Shown: positions 10,871-24,049 of the stretch, in pieces
Layout: each line of letters starts with the position of its first letter
How positions within the stretch are numbered: the first letter of the stretch is position 1
NCBI GenBank assembly: GCA_009617715.1
Contig: VTFK01000473.1
Location: 1 to 64,000 of the forward strand
Direction of reading: 5' to 3'
DNA from: Plectrocnemia conspersa
Lineage: Eukaryota > Arthropoda > Insecta > Trichoptera > Polycentropodidae
Length of the DNA: 64,000 nucleotides
Program-made: the position numbers and the translations under genes
Notes under the pieces: generated by a model
The model's input: the letters and a program-made list of their open reading frames with translations, nothing else
Told to the model about the DNA's origin: nothing
Database searches by the model: none

Positions 10871-13669
10871 AATTAATATTTATTACAGTCAGTATACATT
10901 GAGGCTTATATATTGTAAGGCCGGTCGTTCTGGATTTTCCCCGTGTTTGTCATCTGGCTGGTATGCAAGGTAAATATCATTCTGATATCTCTTTTCTTAT
11001 TTGTTTTCCAAATTTGTATAAGCGTTTACCCTTTTCTGCCATGTTTCATCTGTACGGGCCTTAATTTTATATTTTTGAGATTCTGGCAGATCCCTATTTT
11101 TCCGGATTGTAGATCCCTATTTTTCAAATATTTTACCATTTTAAAAATTGTCAACAAGTACTTTCATCGCCGTATTTAATAATCTTCTTGTATTTTCAGT
11201 GTATAATTTAAAATTACAAATATAACCGGTATCTGATTCGCAAATCATTCTATTTAGCATTCCATATGTAGTTAAGGACAGAATACCCGAAAAATAAGTC
11301 TACATAACCATAGAATCATTTCCTCTTTCAGGAAAAGGTTTTGCTTTGACTTGTAAACATTATTGAATTTGCCTAAAAAATAATCAATAATTGGTTTTAC
11401 TTTCACCGGCCATTTGAAATTGTTATATTCTTAAAAAAATGTAAAAAAATGTAAAAAAAGGTAAAATTTGTATAAATCTATTTCTTGGCATAGTTTTTCG
11501 AAATACCAGTGTCTCGATTATGGGGTTTGTTGAACTTATTTACTATACGAATTATTATAATTATTTTTTACATAGTATCATTGTGCGGTTTTTTTCAATA
11601 TTTTTATATTTATGAGATTTTTTCCAATGATATAAATTTGTTTCCGAAATTATTATTTTGAAAAAACCATCGCCAATAAATAAATTGGCGACTTCTTCGT
11701 TGCTTTTATCCATTTTGGGGTGATTGAAAATATTTTTTAATCAAAATTACAATCACAAAAGATTACTGAGAAAAGATCAATTTTCGCGACACGTTTTGGT
11801 CGATAGCTTAGAATAGACTATATATACTGCATTCCTTCGATTATAAAATGCATTTTTTTATCTGTGTGGAAATTTCGAATTCGGGGTGCTTCATATACTC
11901 TGATAGATTCTTTTTCAAAAGGTATGTCTCAATATATATTAATGCAAAAAATCATTAGGAAGCTGCATATTGAATTTCAATAAAATATCTTAATTGGTTT
12001 ACAAGTTATAGAGAATTTATGGTAGTATAAAATATTTTGCCATTATTATAAATATTGCCATTATTATTATAAATATTTTTAAACATATTTTTCTGTGCGT
12101 TAGCTTGAATCTGGTATGCTCTGAATTTGTATTTTAATTAAATACAGAATTGTAAAATCAACAATGGTTATTCGCTGTCAAAATAATATATTGCATTGAC
12201 AAGTGCCAATAAATGGCCGTGGAATTTATTTACACTGTTGACAAATCTCCACATATTCATACTTTAACTGTCACGCAATGATTCAATTAACGAAGCTAAA
12301 ACTAGCCCAAAATCTTCACTATTACGCACGTTGAAAGAAGTTACAGAAAAAAATCTCTTTGATATAAGTGAATATTAATCACTTATATTCTAAATTTACT
12401 TTCTAATTGCACCTTTAGCAAAAATTCACACTAAATACTCTCCGATTTGGGATACACAAGAGCTCATCTGAAATGGCATCAAACGGAGTTACGCCAAGCA
12501 TTGATCAAAAGAGCAGCCGCTTCACTTTTCATGTCAACCCTGCTCCAGCAATGCTGCTCGAAATCCATTTAGACCTTAACTTTGCGTACTACTTGTTTAA
12601 AATCATTACCTCTACAACTCTGTTGTGTACATTTATTCGTTTATTTATACATGAAATCCCTTTGTATCACCATGGCATCGTTAAAAGCTGCGTTCGGTGA
12701 AAAGCTATTGTGGTGTTGACCGTCACTCGTTTCCATTGAAAGTCGACATTTTTTGGTTGAAAAGTGTCACTAGAACGCTTGTATACTTGTCGTCGGATGA
12801 TTGACGAGCCGCCACAGGCGGAATGTTGATATTTTTCAATTTGGATGGTTAGAAAATCGGTCAAAGAAATATACACTATACATTTATATGTAGTATGTTT
12901 CATCCTTCGAACGTGAAGGATCATTAATTGTATAATATAATATTATTGTATAATTTTCTATCGTCTCATCAAAAAAGTTTTAAACTCAACATTTATATTT
13001 AATTTAAATGGAATTGTTTATTAAAATATTGTGCTATAACATGTTTCTCTTATATTTCTTCTCTAACTTTCTATGTTAGGATAATTATATTCAACGATAA
13101 TTAAAAAGGTTTTATTTATGAGTTATGAATAAAGCTTTTCAGGAAGTTTATAGTTGATAACGTGGACGAAACTTTAAACTTTGAAATTGGATAAACGCTT
13201 ACTCCAAATGCAAATATCTTACTAACAATTCAGAGCATAACTTCCGCAGTTTATACAATTTATTATATATAATAAATATATTTATCGAAACCTTATATTT
13301 CATAATGAGAGGCGCTGCAGGACAAGAAGCGGTGCGAACTTTCGTTATAAATAACAGCTTACGTAAAGCTTTATCATAAATTTATAAAATGAAAGGAAAA
13401 AAAACTTTTTTCGTTTTTTTTTCTCCCGGTTTGTTTGTCTTATTGTGTATATTGTATAATTATACATATATTTTTGTAGACAAAAATAAATACATATTTA
13501 GGCGCAATAATATATGTCGAGCTTTTTAATTTAGTTAAACTATTTTTTTTTTATATTTATTAATATAAACAAAATATAGTCAATTTGCTTTTAATAAGCA
13601 AGTTACAGTTTCTATTACCACAATATTCTCGAAACCGGTTCAAATTATATAAATATGTGTAGCAATAAC
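10871..13669. other. AT-rich spacer with small tandem repeats
   Basis: There is a two-copy 23-bp repeat at 11088-11125 (AGATCCCTATTTTTC) and short AAAAAATGT repeats near 11440. A slightly GC-richer stretch at 12470-12920 contains an 85-codon - strand frame (12667-12924) without recognisable domains. I do not call a gene. Confidence 0.4.
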
Positions 13670-14010
13670 AACATTGTGTCTCCAAACTCCATTAGTCGAC
13701 GTTCAGTCTATGTAAGACATTGTCTAATGTCGAACGGGGTCGGTTCGTGAGTTAATTGATTTTTTGCCTCGACGCCTCTTAATGGAGATCGAAGAAGGGT
13801 GAGCTAGTCGAATAGGGAGGGGGATAAAGGGCGAAAAATAAATAAACGGCCTTGTTCCATAAAGGGAGATCAATTACTTGCCAAATCACTGGTTCGCGCC
13901 GCGATTGAAGCTTTTCATTTCGCCTTGGTACCTGTGACGCATATCGAAAGCCTAACTCTGTTTTAACCCCGTGACTTAACGTTCAAGAAGCACTCGAAAT
14001 TTAAGGTTAG
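13670..14010. other. GC-richer island, candidate regulatory DNA
   Basis: The segment has clearly higher GC with CpG-containing words (GTCGAACGGGGTCGGTTCG, TTCGCGCCGCGATTGAAG). It also has a separated inverted pair, CTCCATTAG at about 13686 and CTTAATGGAG at about 13778. All frames contain stops, and no second copy is seen in the window. A conserved enhancer or promoter-distal element is an inference from composition only. Confidence 0.3.
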
Positions 14011-14745
14011 GTTACATATTAACGTAAAACAAAGAACCTTTATTTTTTTAGTATTAAAGACAACAGTTTAAAATAATGTTTTAATTATATTGATATAGCA
14101 CAAACCTTGCAAAAAAATATGAACTATTTTTACAGTTGATATTTTCAGTCAATACGAATGAAATACACTTATTTTTATTTAATTAGGCTTACTAAAACCG
14201 TAGCGTGGGTAGTAAAACAGAAAATTAGAAGCCAATTAATTGTATGCGCTGCTTAATTCAAAATCGGTTGAAATCAATTGCATTATATTATATTATAAAA
14301 CTATAAGTAATCTGAATATGCGAATACTAACAATAAAAATGTGTAATACATCATATTATTAAATAAATATAATAAGATGCATTCAGATAATAACAGTATG
14401 TGTTAACAGCATAAGCTTACACTTGTAAATTGTATTAATAACCAAACAAACATTATTCATGAATAACGTAATATGGTATTATGCGGTGGAAATTCATGAT
14501 ATTAATGCGCTATAACATGTTTTTTGTTGAGCTTTTACTAGAATTGAAATTAATAGTATGAACAGTCATAATGTTTTTTTTAATATACCAAAGTTGATTA
14601 TCGGATGATAAAATTTCAATATAATATTAATAACTTAGCTTTTATAAATTCAAATTGTATTTAAAATACAATGTTGTTCTTAAAAATAAATATATATAAT
14701 ATTTGATTTACAAATTTTTAAATATTAAACAAAGATAATCGGCCC
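14011..14745. other. AT-rich spacer
   Basis: Very AT-rich, with stops in every frame. Nothing else is supported. Confidence 0.5.
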
Positions 14746-15560
14746 TCACTATCGTGAGGTACCGAAGCTAGCAAGTGTGCAATTATCGGACGCTCAATTT
14801 TAGCGTTTTAAATTTTATTTTAATTCGTTTTCATTTTTCCGCATATATTTCAACTATTTATTTGCATATCAAGTAAATATATTTAATGTAGATCTATGCC
14901 GTGAGTTGTTGTGGGATAAAAGGGCACTTTTAATCTGCATATTTTCATTGATGTTGATATATGATACTCACTATCGTGAGGTACCCTGAAGAAATTAAAT
15001 TAAAAGTTAAAAAAATACTTTATTCGCACATATACATATATTTAGGTCTATGCATATTGCCATTTTTCCAACCATAGAAATGCAAATTAAACGGCGACGT
15101 TTCGCTCTAGCGTTATGCTTGATTTTTTCACTAGACTTGAATAGTAAATCGTTCAGTTTTATTGTTCCGCCATGAAAGCATAACTAAACTTAATAAATAT
15201 TTTTATTTATGTATATTGATTTTTTTACAATTTTTAATTTATAAATTGCACATTTTTATTAGTTAGGTGGTCTCAAATATACTATTTGGTTGCAAAAAAG
15301 CGAGCAGCTGTCGACCGAATGGTTAACAATGACTGATATATTATATCCATCGCTCTATCGTAATCTATTTATTTGATTTCTATATGTATGTGTATATATA
15401 CATATACATTCATACAATTCTAAACGTATTGCTCTTTTTCTCACCATAGAAATGCAAATTATACCAAAGCGAACGGAAGGCGTTTCGTTTTAGCGTTCGT
15501 TCGAATTTTTCACTGGACTTCAACAGAGTCAATGGTTTAGTTCTATTATTCCGCTGGGAC
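14746..15560. repeat. Diverged local repeat cluster
   Basis: The word CTCACTATCGTGAGGTACC occurs at about 14746 and again at about 14968. It folds into a 5-6 bp stem with a TATC loop. A second pair of homologous blocks starts CCATAGAAATGCAAATTA at 15072 and 15443. Each continues through a TTTCG-TAGCGTT word, TTTTTCACT-GACTT and TTATT-TTCCGC over about 110 bp. The blocks have diverged and contain indels. I cannot tell whether this is a local duplication or several copies of a short transposon. The frames are not coding. Confidence 0.65.
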
Positions 15561-15900
15561 AAGGCCCAACAAAAGGAACGGTGATAGTCGCTAAGAAAAG
15601 GGGCATTTTCCTTGCTCACAATCGAAACAAATTAGATATACGGCCCGGGGAAATTCTCAGACTTGGAAGGCAAACGCTGAGAGTTTCGCCAAAAGGTCGC
15701 AGATGTGTCTGCGAGCCGCTAAATTGGGTGTGAACATTACAACTACGCGATAAGAATTTACGATGTCGATCTTCATATCTACTAGGCGGTAGAATTAACG
15801 ACACCCTAAAAATACGTTTTAACGACTAGCAGGGTACGAATGTGCTCGACGCACGTACTCACTTTGACTATGTGATACAGTGTGGTGCACCCATATATTT
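15561..15900. other. GC-richer stretch, no gene supported
   Basis: The composition is raised (GGCCCGGGGAAATTCTC, GTGCTCGACGCACGTACTC). Two overlapping - strand frames of about 65 codons lie here but carry no motif. The stretch directly follows the repeat cluster and may be part of the same duplicated element. Confidence 0.25.
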
Positions 15901-16199
15901 ATTTATTTAATACACATTAGGCCAGTGATTAATAAATTTAAAATGAATATTTAAAAACCAACTCATAAAATAAAAAAATCACAAAAAAAATAAATCGCTT
16001 ATAAATAAAGACACAAAAATTCCATTGACAAAAACTAGAAATATCTTTAGGGTTTTTAGGCCGTAGGGGTATACTTTTGCAGACAATATATACATTGGAA
16101 ATCTGGTAAACAGTTTATTTTTTTTTGTACAATTTGTTACAGATTAATATTGTTGATTTGTATTTCATTGCGACTGGGTGCTAATAAAAAAAGCTGGTA

Positions 16200-16410
16200 A
16201 AGAACTAATGACGGTCTGTCGTGTTTGTTGTTGTTGTTTGTTCTCGGTCTCGGTCTGGTTGTCTATCGTCTCGAATCGTGCGATCGTCTGCTATCGATGC
16301 GTGCGATTTTCTTTTACCATCTCGAATAGCTCAATCATATCTGATCGCATCTCGAATTGCTGATCGTCTGGTGAATACCCGACGCAAATGTTGGTTGGTC
16401 AATTGCATCG
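16200..16410. repeat. Cluster of TCTCGAAT / GATCGTCTG motifs
   Basis: TCTCGAAT occurs at 16269, 16320 and 16350, and GATCGTCTG at 16282 and 16362, with several extra ATCG and TATCG words between. A run of GTTGTT and GGTCTC repeats precedes it at 16215-16255. The density of CpG-containing motifs is far above the flanks. It may be a decayed minisatellite or a cluster of protein-binding sites. The open frames of 61-81 codons over it follow from the repeat. Confidence 0.5.
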
Positions 16411-16940
16411 CTTGCATATTTACGCACATTTTGAATAATTGCAACTGCAAGGTCAACATATTTTGAAGGTTGTTAATGCAAGAATTAGACTACAATAGCT
16501 GTTTTTAAGAGACGCATTGTCTATTGCATTTTTCACACAAAAAATGTAGTTTTTATGGTGTTTAACGTATTGTTATATCTCACGTATTGATAATCAGTAT
16601 TAGTTGACAGGTGTTATTAAACCTTTTGTCAAAACGTGTTGCTATTGCCTTTAAATTCTAAATTAATGTTTGACTGACCTTAGCGTTAACTATGCAGCTA
16701 GGTGGGTCTTTTTAAAAACAACCAGAATAAAACAAATATATTTACAAAAGTAGATAAACATTGCTTTCATTATAAAAAGAGCAGTAACATAAAATAAAAA
16801 TATAGCTTTAAATATTTAGAGTTATATCTAGAATTTAATGCTAAGATTTATTAAACACATTTTGAAAATTCGCACAAAAAAAATTGTGCGTGTTCACTAC
16901 AAAAAATTGTGTTTACTACAAAAAATAAAATCCTAAAATT

Positions 16941-17115
16941 CTAACAATTATTCAATTAAATTTTAATGTATGCTTGCTCGGTGTGGAGTACCACCACCAA
17001 TACTATTTTTTTTCTAAATTACAAGTCATTAAAATTTCAATATTTTTTTATATGATACAACTTTTTATGCTCCTCCTTAGAAACTTTTTATTAGCTTATA
17101 AATACTAAGAATTAA
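16941..17115 (+). pseudogene. LINE reverse transcriptase fragment (Jockey-like)
   Basis: One frame reads LMYACSVWSTTTNT followed by LNYKSLKFQYFF. A second frame continues with FYAPP and KLFISL. In Jockey-type LINE proteins the region after the reverse-transcriptase thumb reads roughly Y-A-C-P-x-W, then a helix L-Q-x-x-Q-N-K-x-L-R and A-P-W-Y; the order here matches. The DNA TATGCTTGCTCGGTGTGG is nearly identical to two sites in the LINE relic at 32.6-32.8 kb, so it belongs to the same or a sister family. The catalytic part is missing. Confidence 0.6.
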
Positions 17116-18369
17116 AGAACAATGTCATTTTCTTACCAGAAAATATTTGACGTATCCTCAATAACAACCTTATTTAAACGTAAGCGCAAAATGCTTAAGA
17201 ATACGTTTCAATGGTTCAAAATATTCAGCTAAATATACACAAAAGAGTATTCAAATTACTTGTTTTTTTATTTATTTTCCACATATATTATAAAGTTTTT
17301 ATTATTTTTTCCTATAAACTGAAACCATTAACGTTTCAGTTTTTATTATTATTTTATCATATCATAGCTAATAAAAAAAAAAAATAAAAAATAATAAACT
17401 TAAAATCCATATAAACCAATAAAATGTATTGTATATAATATTGTTTGTAAAATTACATATATTATTATACTAAAAATAATAAAAAAAAACTTTTGTGAAT
17501 AAATACTCCTATATTGTATTTTTCAACCAATTTATTCACATGCACGATTTGTTCAAACTGCTTGTTTGTCAAAATGTTTGATCAGTCGAATAATAATGGG
17601 GCGTACATGCTCAGTAACACGAGGTGGGTTTTCAATATGAAATACCATTTTAATATTATTTGTGCGGACGTGATTTTCATAAGCAGTTTCATATGTAAAT
17701 TTAATACAAAGTATTAATAAAAATATATGCCGACATTAAAATATAATAAAGTATTGTTCAAAATGACAAATGGCTTAACAAATATTGCTTACATCTTATA
17801 ATAGGATAGATTAAAAAGACCCATAAATTATTTTTTTATAATCCAGTTAATATCATAATAAAATTGTAGCAATATGACCGCTAGATTTGTCTTGACAAAG
17901 AATGGCAAATCTAAAATTCAAATTATACGAAACTTAATCCGCAAACTTAATGCCGCGATGCCATTTTGACAGCTTAAATTTCTAATGGGGCCAACGCGTG
18001 TTTAATACGCTTTTGGACTCGCAAAGAGCTTTTTGATTATCCCGACTATGTTTTAAGTTTTAATTTTATGGCGCAAAAAGCTCTGCGCAATTCGAGCCTG
18101 TGCTTTCAAGAGCTTTCGGATTATTTATTCTTCGTATGCAAATTTACTCTCATTCAACGTTAAATCTTCGTTTCGAATTCAATACACGAGAGAGAATAGT
18201 CTTATTTCATTTATAAATTGTTTTAATAAAGATAAAATTTCTGACATAAATATTTTGTTAAGCAGTATGTCACATGAAAACAGACTATAATATTATTTTA
18301 TATTATTAATATTTTTTAAATTCCAATTATTAATATTATTTATCTCTAATTATGAAATAATTGACAAGA
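17116..18369. other. AT-rich spacer with a GC-richer patch
   Basis: Mostly AT-rich. The patch 17940-18200 has higher GC with TTTTATGGCGC followed by AAAAAGCTCTGCGCAA, and it shares GCGCAAAAAGCT with 28122-28133. No gene is supported. Confidence 0.35.
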
Positions 18370-18930
18370 GGCGACATAGCTTCAATATTCAGAAGCTTTT
18401 GGGTATGTGGAAACGCGCCGACTTGTTTTCTTTGCTTAATTCGTGTGAAATCCATACACCTTGTCTCCATGACTTCCTAATCTTCTTGATGTGTCTATGC
18501 ACTCTAAAGTCGGATTAGTGTGGTTTCTTGGTCAGCTAATGAATAGCTTAAATTGGATTTGCCGTAATTTCTGCAGCCAGGATATCATCGTCTATCATTG
18601 CTATTCGCATACATTAAAGAAATTTCCCGTTTGAATTTTTAAAACTTTAACATTGACGGATTTCTAACGAATTACCTACCACTATAAAAATGCTTTTTAG
18701 TGGCCGTATCTATCGAATTTTTTTAAAGAAATTCATTCAACATGCAATTTCGTAAAAAAAATTACCATCGTAAATTTTGGGGACCTTTTTTCAATTTTTT
18801 TTAATGAGGTGTAGGTACATATGTAGGTGTACATATTTAAAAATATGTATTCGGGTATAAACCCGCAAAACCTGACTGCCTCTTAAAACCTAAATTTGAA
18901 AAAACGACATTAATTTCGGGATTACCCAAC
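18370..18930 (-). pseudogene. mariner transposase relic, copy 1
   Basis: On the - strand the frame at 18460-18390 reads GVWISHELSKENKSARFHIP. This is the mariner family signature W-V-P-H-E-L that sits between the second helix-turn-helix and the catalytic core. Upstream in the gene, a GATGATATCCTGGCTGCAGA segment corresponds to the same place in copies 2 and 3. The leader with TTTACGATGGTAA and an AATTTC word also matches copy 3. A GAAAAAACGACATTAATTTC stretch near 18900 may be the terminal repeat (inference). The frame is shifted and stopped repeatedly, and nothing past the HEL region survives, so it is inactive. Confidence 0.8.
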
Positions 18931-21358
18931 ATGCAGGAATCTGTATTCATTATAAAACTGTATTTTTAGATCCTTTATAATCTTATATATATACACAAAT
19001 ATTTGATATTTGAGTAGTTGAAAATAAATAATATTTTGAAACTCTTATCAGTACTTATTATAAAAGTGGTTATTCTATCATATATTGACACTAAATAAGG
19101 ATTAATTATTTGATTCTAAATCTAAAACACACCACATAAGTTATGCTTTGTGTGAGATAAAATATTGAGAGAGTCGTGTAATATAAGCTTCTAAAACCCA
19201 AGTAATGTATACAATTAACACAATTTAACAACGCCCTTCCAAAGAACAGATAGCTAGCAAATAACAGCAAAGGGGCTGTATCTTACTACGACTATGCGCA
19301 ACTATATGTTGCTTTGTTGTCAAACCTTGCTTACGTTGATATTCATTTTATTATTTAGATATTTTAAAATAGAATAACCTTTAAATTCAAAAATTATTAC
19401 AAAGAAGCATAAGTATTCATACAAAAAAATAGTATACTCATAGCAATAAGTGAAACGATAATACTGAAGCATCAACTTGATAACTTTGCTTATGTATATA
19501 TTTTATAATCAATAGAAGATTATATTAATAAAATTCCAATTTAATTTAAATTACCTTTGTTAATTATTAAATTCCAGAGAAACGTCTCACTTCAAAGAAT
19601 CAAAATTTACGTCCCGCATTTTTTGATTTTAAGTATATTTAAAATAATTTATTTATTAATCTATATGGTATAAAAGAGCAGATAAAATATTCGCGAAAAA
19701 TCTAGTAGACCGTTATCATTAAAAACATTCATTAATCTCAGTTGTAACAGTGTCGAAAACTTGACTGAAAATTAATTGATACCCAAGTTTTTTTCATCAT
19801 AAAATAAAGCTTTTATCGAAAATTACCAAGTTTTTAATTTTTGTTTAAACACAAGGTGTTGCAAAATTATTTATAGTATAAATTGTTTTTATTAAATTAT
19901 GAATTGTTGATAATATAATATAAAATGTAAATGAATACATAGTTTTAGTAAAGAGACATAATTTACATTTTCCTATGCAGTATAATATAATAAATATTTT
20001 TCACGGTTGTGGGTAAACAACTGAAAGGAAATGTATTGTTTTCCCTCTTTATACAACCCTTCCTCTTTATAAATGTAGCTTTTGTCTTTCCTACACTTTT
20101 GCATAATGTGTGCAGAATGAAAGAACATTTATTTAATATAAATTAATCAATTAAATGTCATAAGCCATTTGCACAAAACATTATTAATTCACATAATTAA
20201 TATTTATTTAAAATCTAATTAAATTAAATTAGCAAATAAGTTCCTAATGACTGTGTATAGTGTTCGCATAATACTAGTATACAATGTGTTAATTTAAGTT
20301 TTGCTAAATTAAATCGTGAGATTTTTACATTTATAAATAACAATAATAACTAACAAATATACAACATGTAAAAATATAATAAGCAAAACGTAAAATAATA
20401 CAACTTTTGTAAAAAACACCTGGGGCCGAAATTAAATTCACGAGCGAAAATGTGTTCGTATAAATTAATTACGGAAATTGTTTTGCAGAAAAAGAAAAAT
20501 TGCTCTTAATTAATTAGCGAATTTCTTTTGATTCCCACAAAACACGGTTAGGCATATTTTACTTAAACTTAACATTCAAATAAATAAATAGCATATTAAC
20601 TAATTTATCCAAATATATTCACAAGCAATTTAACTCGAATTTCATTGTACTATGCACTCGTCACTTATTACGTCACAGCGATTAAGGTAGTATGCCAAAG
20701 CCCACATTATTCGAGAGCATCCAATTTAACATTCCAATGGTAACGCTTCTGCGTCCAAAATCAACATTTTCAACTAATTGATATTCGACATAAATGGTTA
20801 CCTCTGCTCCTATCGAGGCATTAATTAAAGCTGGACCCAGATGTGTTGGTCACATAAAGTCCATTGTAAATTCACAGAGTGCTATATAGGTATGAATTTA
20901 TCTTAGTGACAAAGGTGTATTTTATCTCTTGATTATCTGCCTTATATTATTTTTATTATAATATATAAATTGTCAGACTAGATGTAAATAAACACGACAG
21001 AGTGACTTTCTTGAGATGCTTACAAATTGCCCTCATTTCGAAGGTTTTAAATCCACTGCTTGAGTTATAGTCGTTTATATGTTATAGTATTTTTTATTAT
21101 TATTTAGAAGCCTTAAATTGTAAGTCGTTAGTCATATTTTACGTTGAGCTAAAGTTTATACGTTGTTTGTTGACAATAAATCTTGGTTATTTTGTCGCAT
21201 TAAACGGAGAAAATTAGGTAAATATTAATACAACATAATGAAAAGCAAGTCATGTGTTTTTAGGTTAATGAAAAATATAGCACATATTTGCAAAAAATCA
21301 TATTATCATAACGACTAGAATATAGTACAAAAATTGATAATTCATTACTTATATAATA
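18931..21358. other. AT-rich spacer
   Basis: No gene or element is supported. At 20650-20900 the composition is somewhat higher (CACTTATTACGTCACAGCG) without an open frame. Elsewhere it is low-complexity A/T. Confidence 0.45.
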
Positions 21359-22010
21359 CAGTAGAACCTCGGTTTTTGAGCATAATTCGTTTCAGAAACG
21401 TGTTAGTAAATATCAAAGCAAATTTTCTCATAAGAAAAAATGGAAACCTCAATATTCATATAAAATAATATGTAATACAAAATACACATATATTTTAATA
21501 ATTTATTATATATAGCACTTAGGTAAATGATTGAATTTTCTTTTTGAGTAACTTTATCTAAGAACGTATCAAATGATACTTATTTTCACCTTCTTTTAAG
21601 GATTTGATGAAAATGTTATAATGCATTATCATCGAATAGATTTGTGGCTTGCTTGCGAATGGTGCTTTTTTTTCAAAATATTTTACAGATATCCACAATC
21701 TTATTAAAAGTAGGTGGTTTTTCAGTCTCTTTCTGCTCCTCCTCAATCGAGTGTCTGCTGTTGTGACTTCATGAAGTTTCTCATTGCACACACATGTTTT
21801 ATAATGCTGGTTCGAGACAGCTCTGGCAAATCGCAGATGAGGATGTTTGTGAGTAAACTGTTTTGCTTATTATACACACACAGAATGTTTTCATGGTAAA
21901 ATGGTATAAGAACAAAAGTATTATACACGAGATAGAATATATTGTCAAGCGCGCGTCCTTTCCAAACAAAGAGTATTTTTTAGCGTTACTTTTCCGTTAA
22001 TGTGAAAATA
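21359..22010 (-). mobile_element. CAGTAGAACC / HPHLRFARA transposon relic, copy 2
   Basis: The left end begins CAGTAGAACCTCGG after a TA-rich flank and is homologous to 524-650. The inner part (21560-21860) carries on the - strand the frame KHPHLRFARAVSNQ, then KTCVCNEKLHEVTTADTRL, then a basic RRSRKRLKN, then FEKKAPFASK. Parts of this are conserved in the same frame at 36.1 kb and 3.2 kb. The block 21945-22000 (ATATTGTCAAGCGCGCGTCC) matches 36370-36420. This is the copy that ties the terminus to the inner coding-like region. The right end is not visible. The family is unassigned; a transposase role is inferred. Confidence 0.55.
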
Positions 22011-24049
22011 CTGTATGTCGCCATACTTTCAAGACTTAAAAAACATTTGAATACCCACTAAATTTAAAAAAAGTTGTACAGGTGGTCAAAGCTCTCATAC
22101 TATAAATAAGTGCTATATACAATGATACAAATAAATATTACTCGCAATCTAATATTTTTTATATTATTAATAATGAAAATTTAATTTCTTTTCGTTTCAT
22201 TTTATTCGTGTCATGTGAGCTAATTGAGAAACGCTATTTGTGTAATTAGGAACATTCACAAAAAAAAATACTATGCGGGTAAAAAAGCTTTTCTGAATTT
22301 TTACATATACCTCACTGTAGCTCCCAATTACGATTTCAGGATGTCAAAGCAAATAAAAAACACAGAGATTAAACAAACAGGAAATGCTAAATTTTACTGA
22401 CAAATTCAAACCGAATATAATAACACGTATATTATTGAAAATATTTTACTATCTCGCGAAATATTATTAGATTATCCAATTAAATATCGGACGTGGCGAA
22501 AAAGCTTGATATTATTAAAACTAATTAATTTAATTAATTAAAGTTTTCCTATTTCTTAATTATGTTAGTTTTTTAGGTATGAGTTGTATATTTTTTTTCT
22601 AGTATGAGAATATTTGTAGTATGTGATAGTACTTTATAAACAAAGGACATATACCGATATTTCTAAGCAAAAAATACAGACCGATATTTCTAGCAAAAAC
22701 AACTCTTTTAAAAAAAGAATATGTAACGATTGTAAAAAAAATAATATGTATAGTTAAAGTGGCAATTTCTCTGGCACTATTTTATGATTTATAACAATTA
22801 ACTATACACTGATAAATACTGAGAGTTTAACACGTGATATGAACTACAATGATGCGTTTTAACTTGTTCCGTTATAAAAATGTCGAATGGGATACACCAC
22901 AATGTGCGACAAAGTCTTCTAAACTACCGTCACTGTAAAGTTTGTTTCCAGTCTTTGTGGTGAAGTTCGCTCGTTTTTGACTCATTTGAACCAACCCTCT
23001 TTTCTGAAATAATTGATCCTGTGACGTCGAGGGATGCTGCATTCAGTTTCATCCTTTGTGCTCGGAGCGTTTGTGCGATATTTAACTTTTGTGCGCAGAG
23101 CAGCTGCGATCTTTTGCATAAGTAAACTAGATAATTTTTAAAGCTCCTCGAAGCAAAGTGGATATGTGTAAAAACTATATAAAATATGCGTCAGATAAAT
23201 ATGTTTTAGTAAATAATTATATATCGCATGTTAAATATAATTAATGTGTTTTCTATATACAGGCAATATACAAAAACTGTAATGTATATAAGTCTGTTGT
23301 TTTACATATAATGTAATAATTTTAAAAGCATTAATCTGAGACAATGGTAAAAAATTTATTACTATTTGTGTAAATTTGAGTCACACGTAGAACAAGTCGT
23401 TTTTTTAATTTTAATGTATAATTTATGCTACATTTGAAAGTTGCAGTATATCTGAGTTTCTTTAACACATAGTGCTTATTTAAAGCTAACCACTTTGTAG
23501 GCCTTGAGTCGTTCATGCGGAACATATGTCCGGCTCAATAGATATGTTGTATTTTGTCGGAATAATATTAATTGTAATCATATCGATCCAGTAAAATATT
23601 TTTTTCTTAATAGTCGTTGAGAATCGCAGAAATTTAGTATCCAAGTATCGCATCAATATACCAAACACCGGTCCATAATATTCTCTGTTATTAATTTGAG
23701 GTGCTATTTATACACGTTTTTAAATAAAAAACAAGGGTCAAAGTACTCGACGGACTTACATGGTATAACAAACTTTATTTTCAGACTGCATAAATTATCT
23801 AAGCTACGTGCATATAAAGTTATAACCAAGGGGTTGTGTCGTAAAAAGTTAGATAATATTTTAGACCGTTAAACATATTTTAAATAAAAATTAAAGTTAA
23901 TCCCAAAATAAATATTTTTTTAATGAAACAAAAAAAAAAAAAACATTTATTTTTTGTTGATTAATAATTAAACTACCCTCGAAATTCACCGTTGAGATAT
24001 TTTTAATATTCAATAACATAAAATTAATATTCAATAAAAAAAATCTGAT
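22011..24049. other. AT-rich spacer
   Basis: No gene is supported. The stretch 22840-23110 is slightly GC-richer, with words such as CTGTGACGTCGAGGGATGC (it includes a TGACGTC CRE-type site), but all frames close. An imperfect palindrome of AATTAA words lies at about 22515-22550. Confidence 0.4.
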
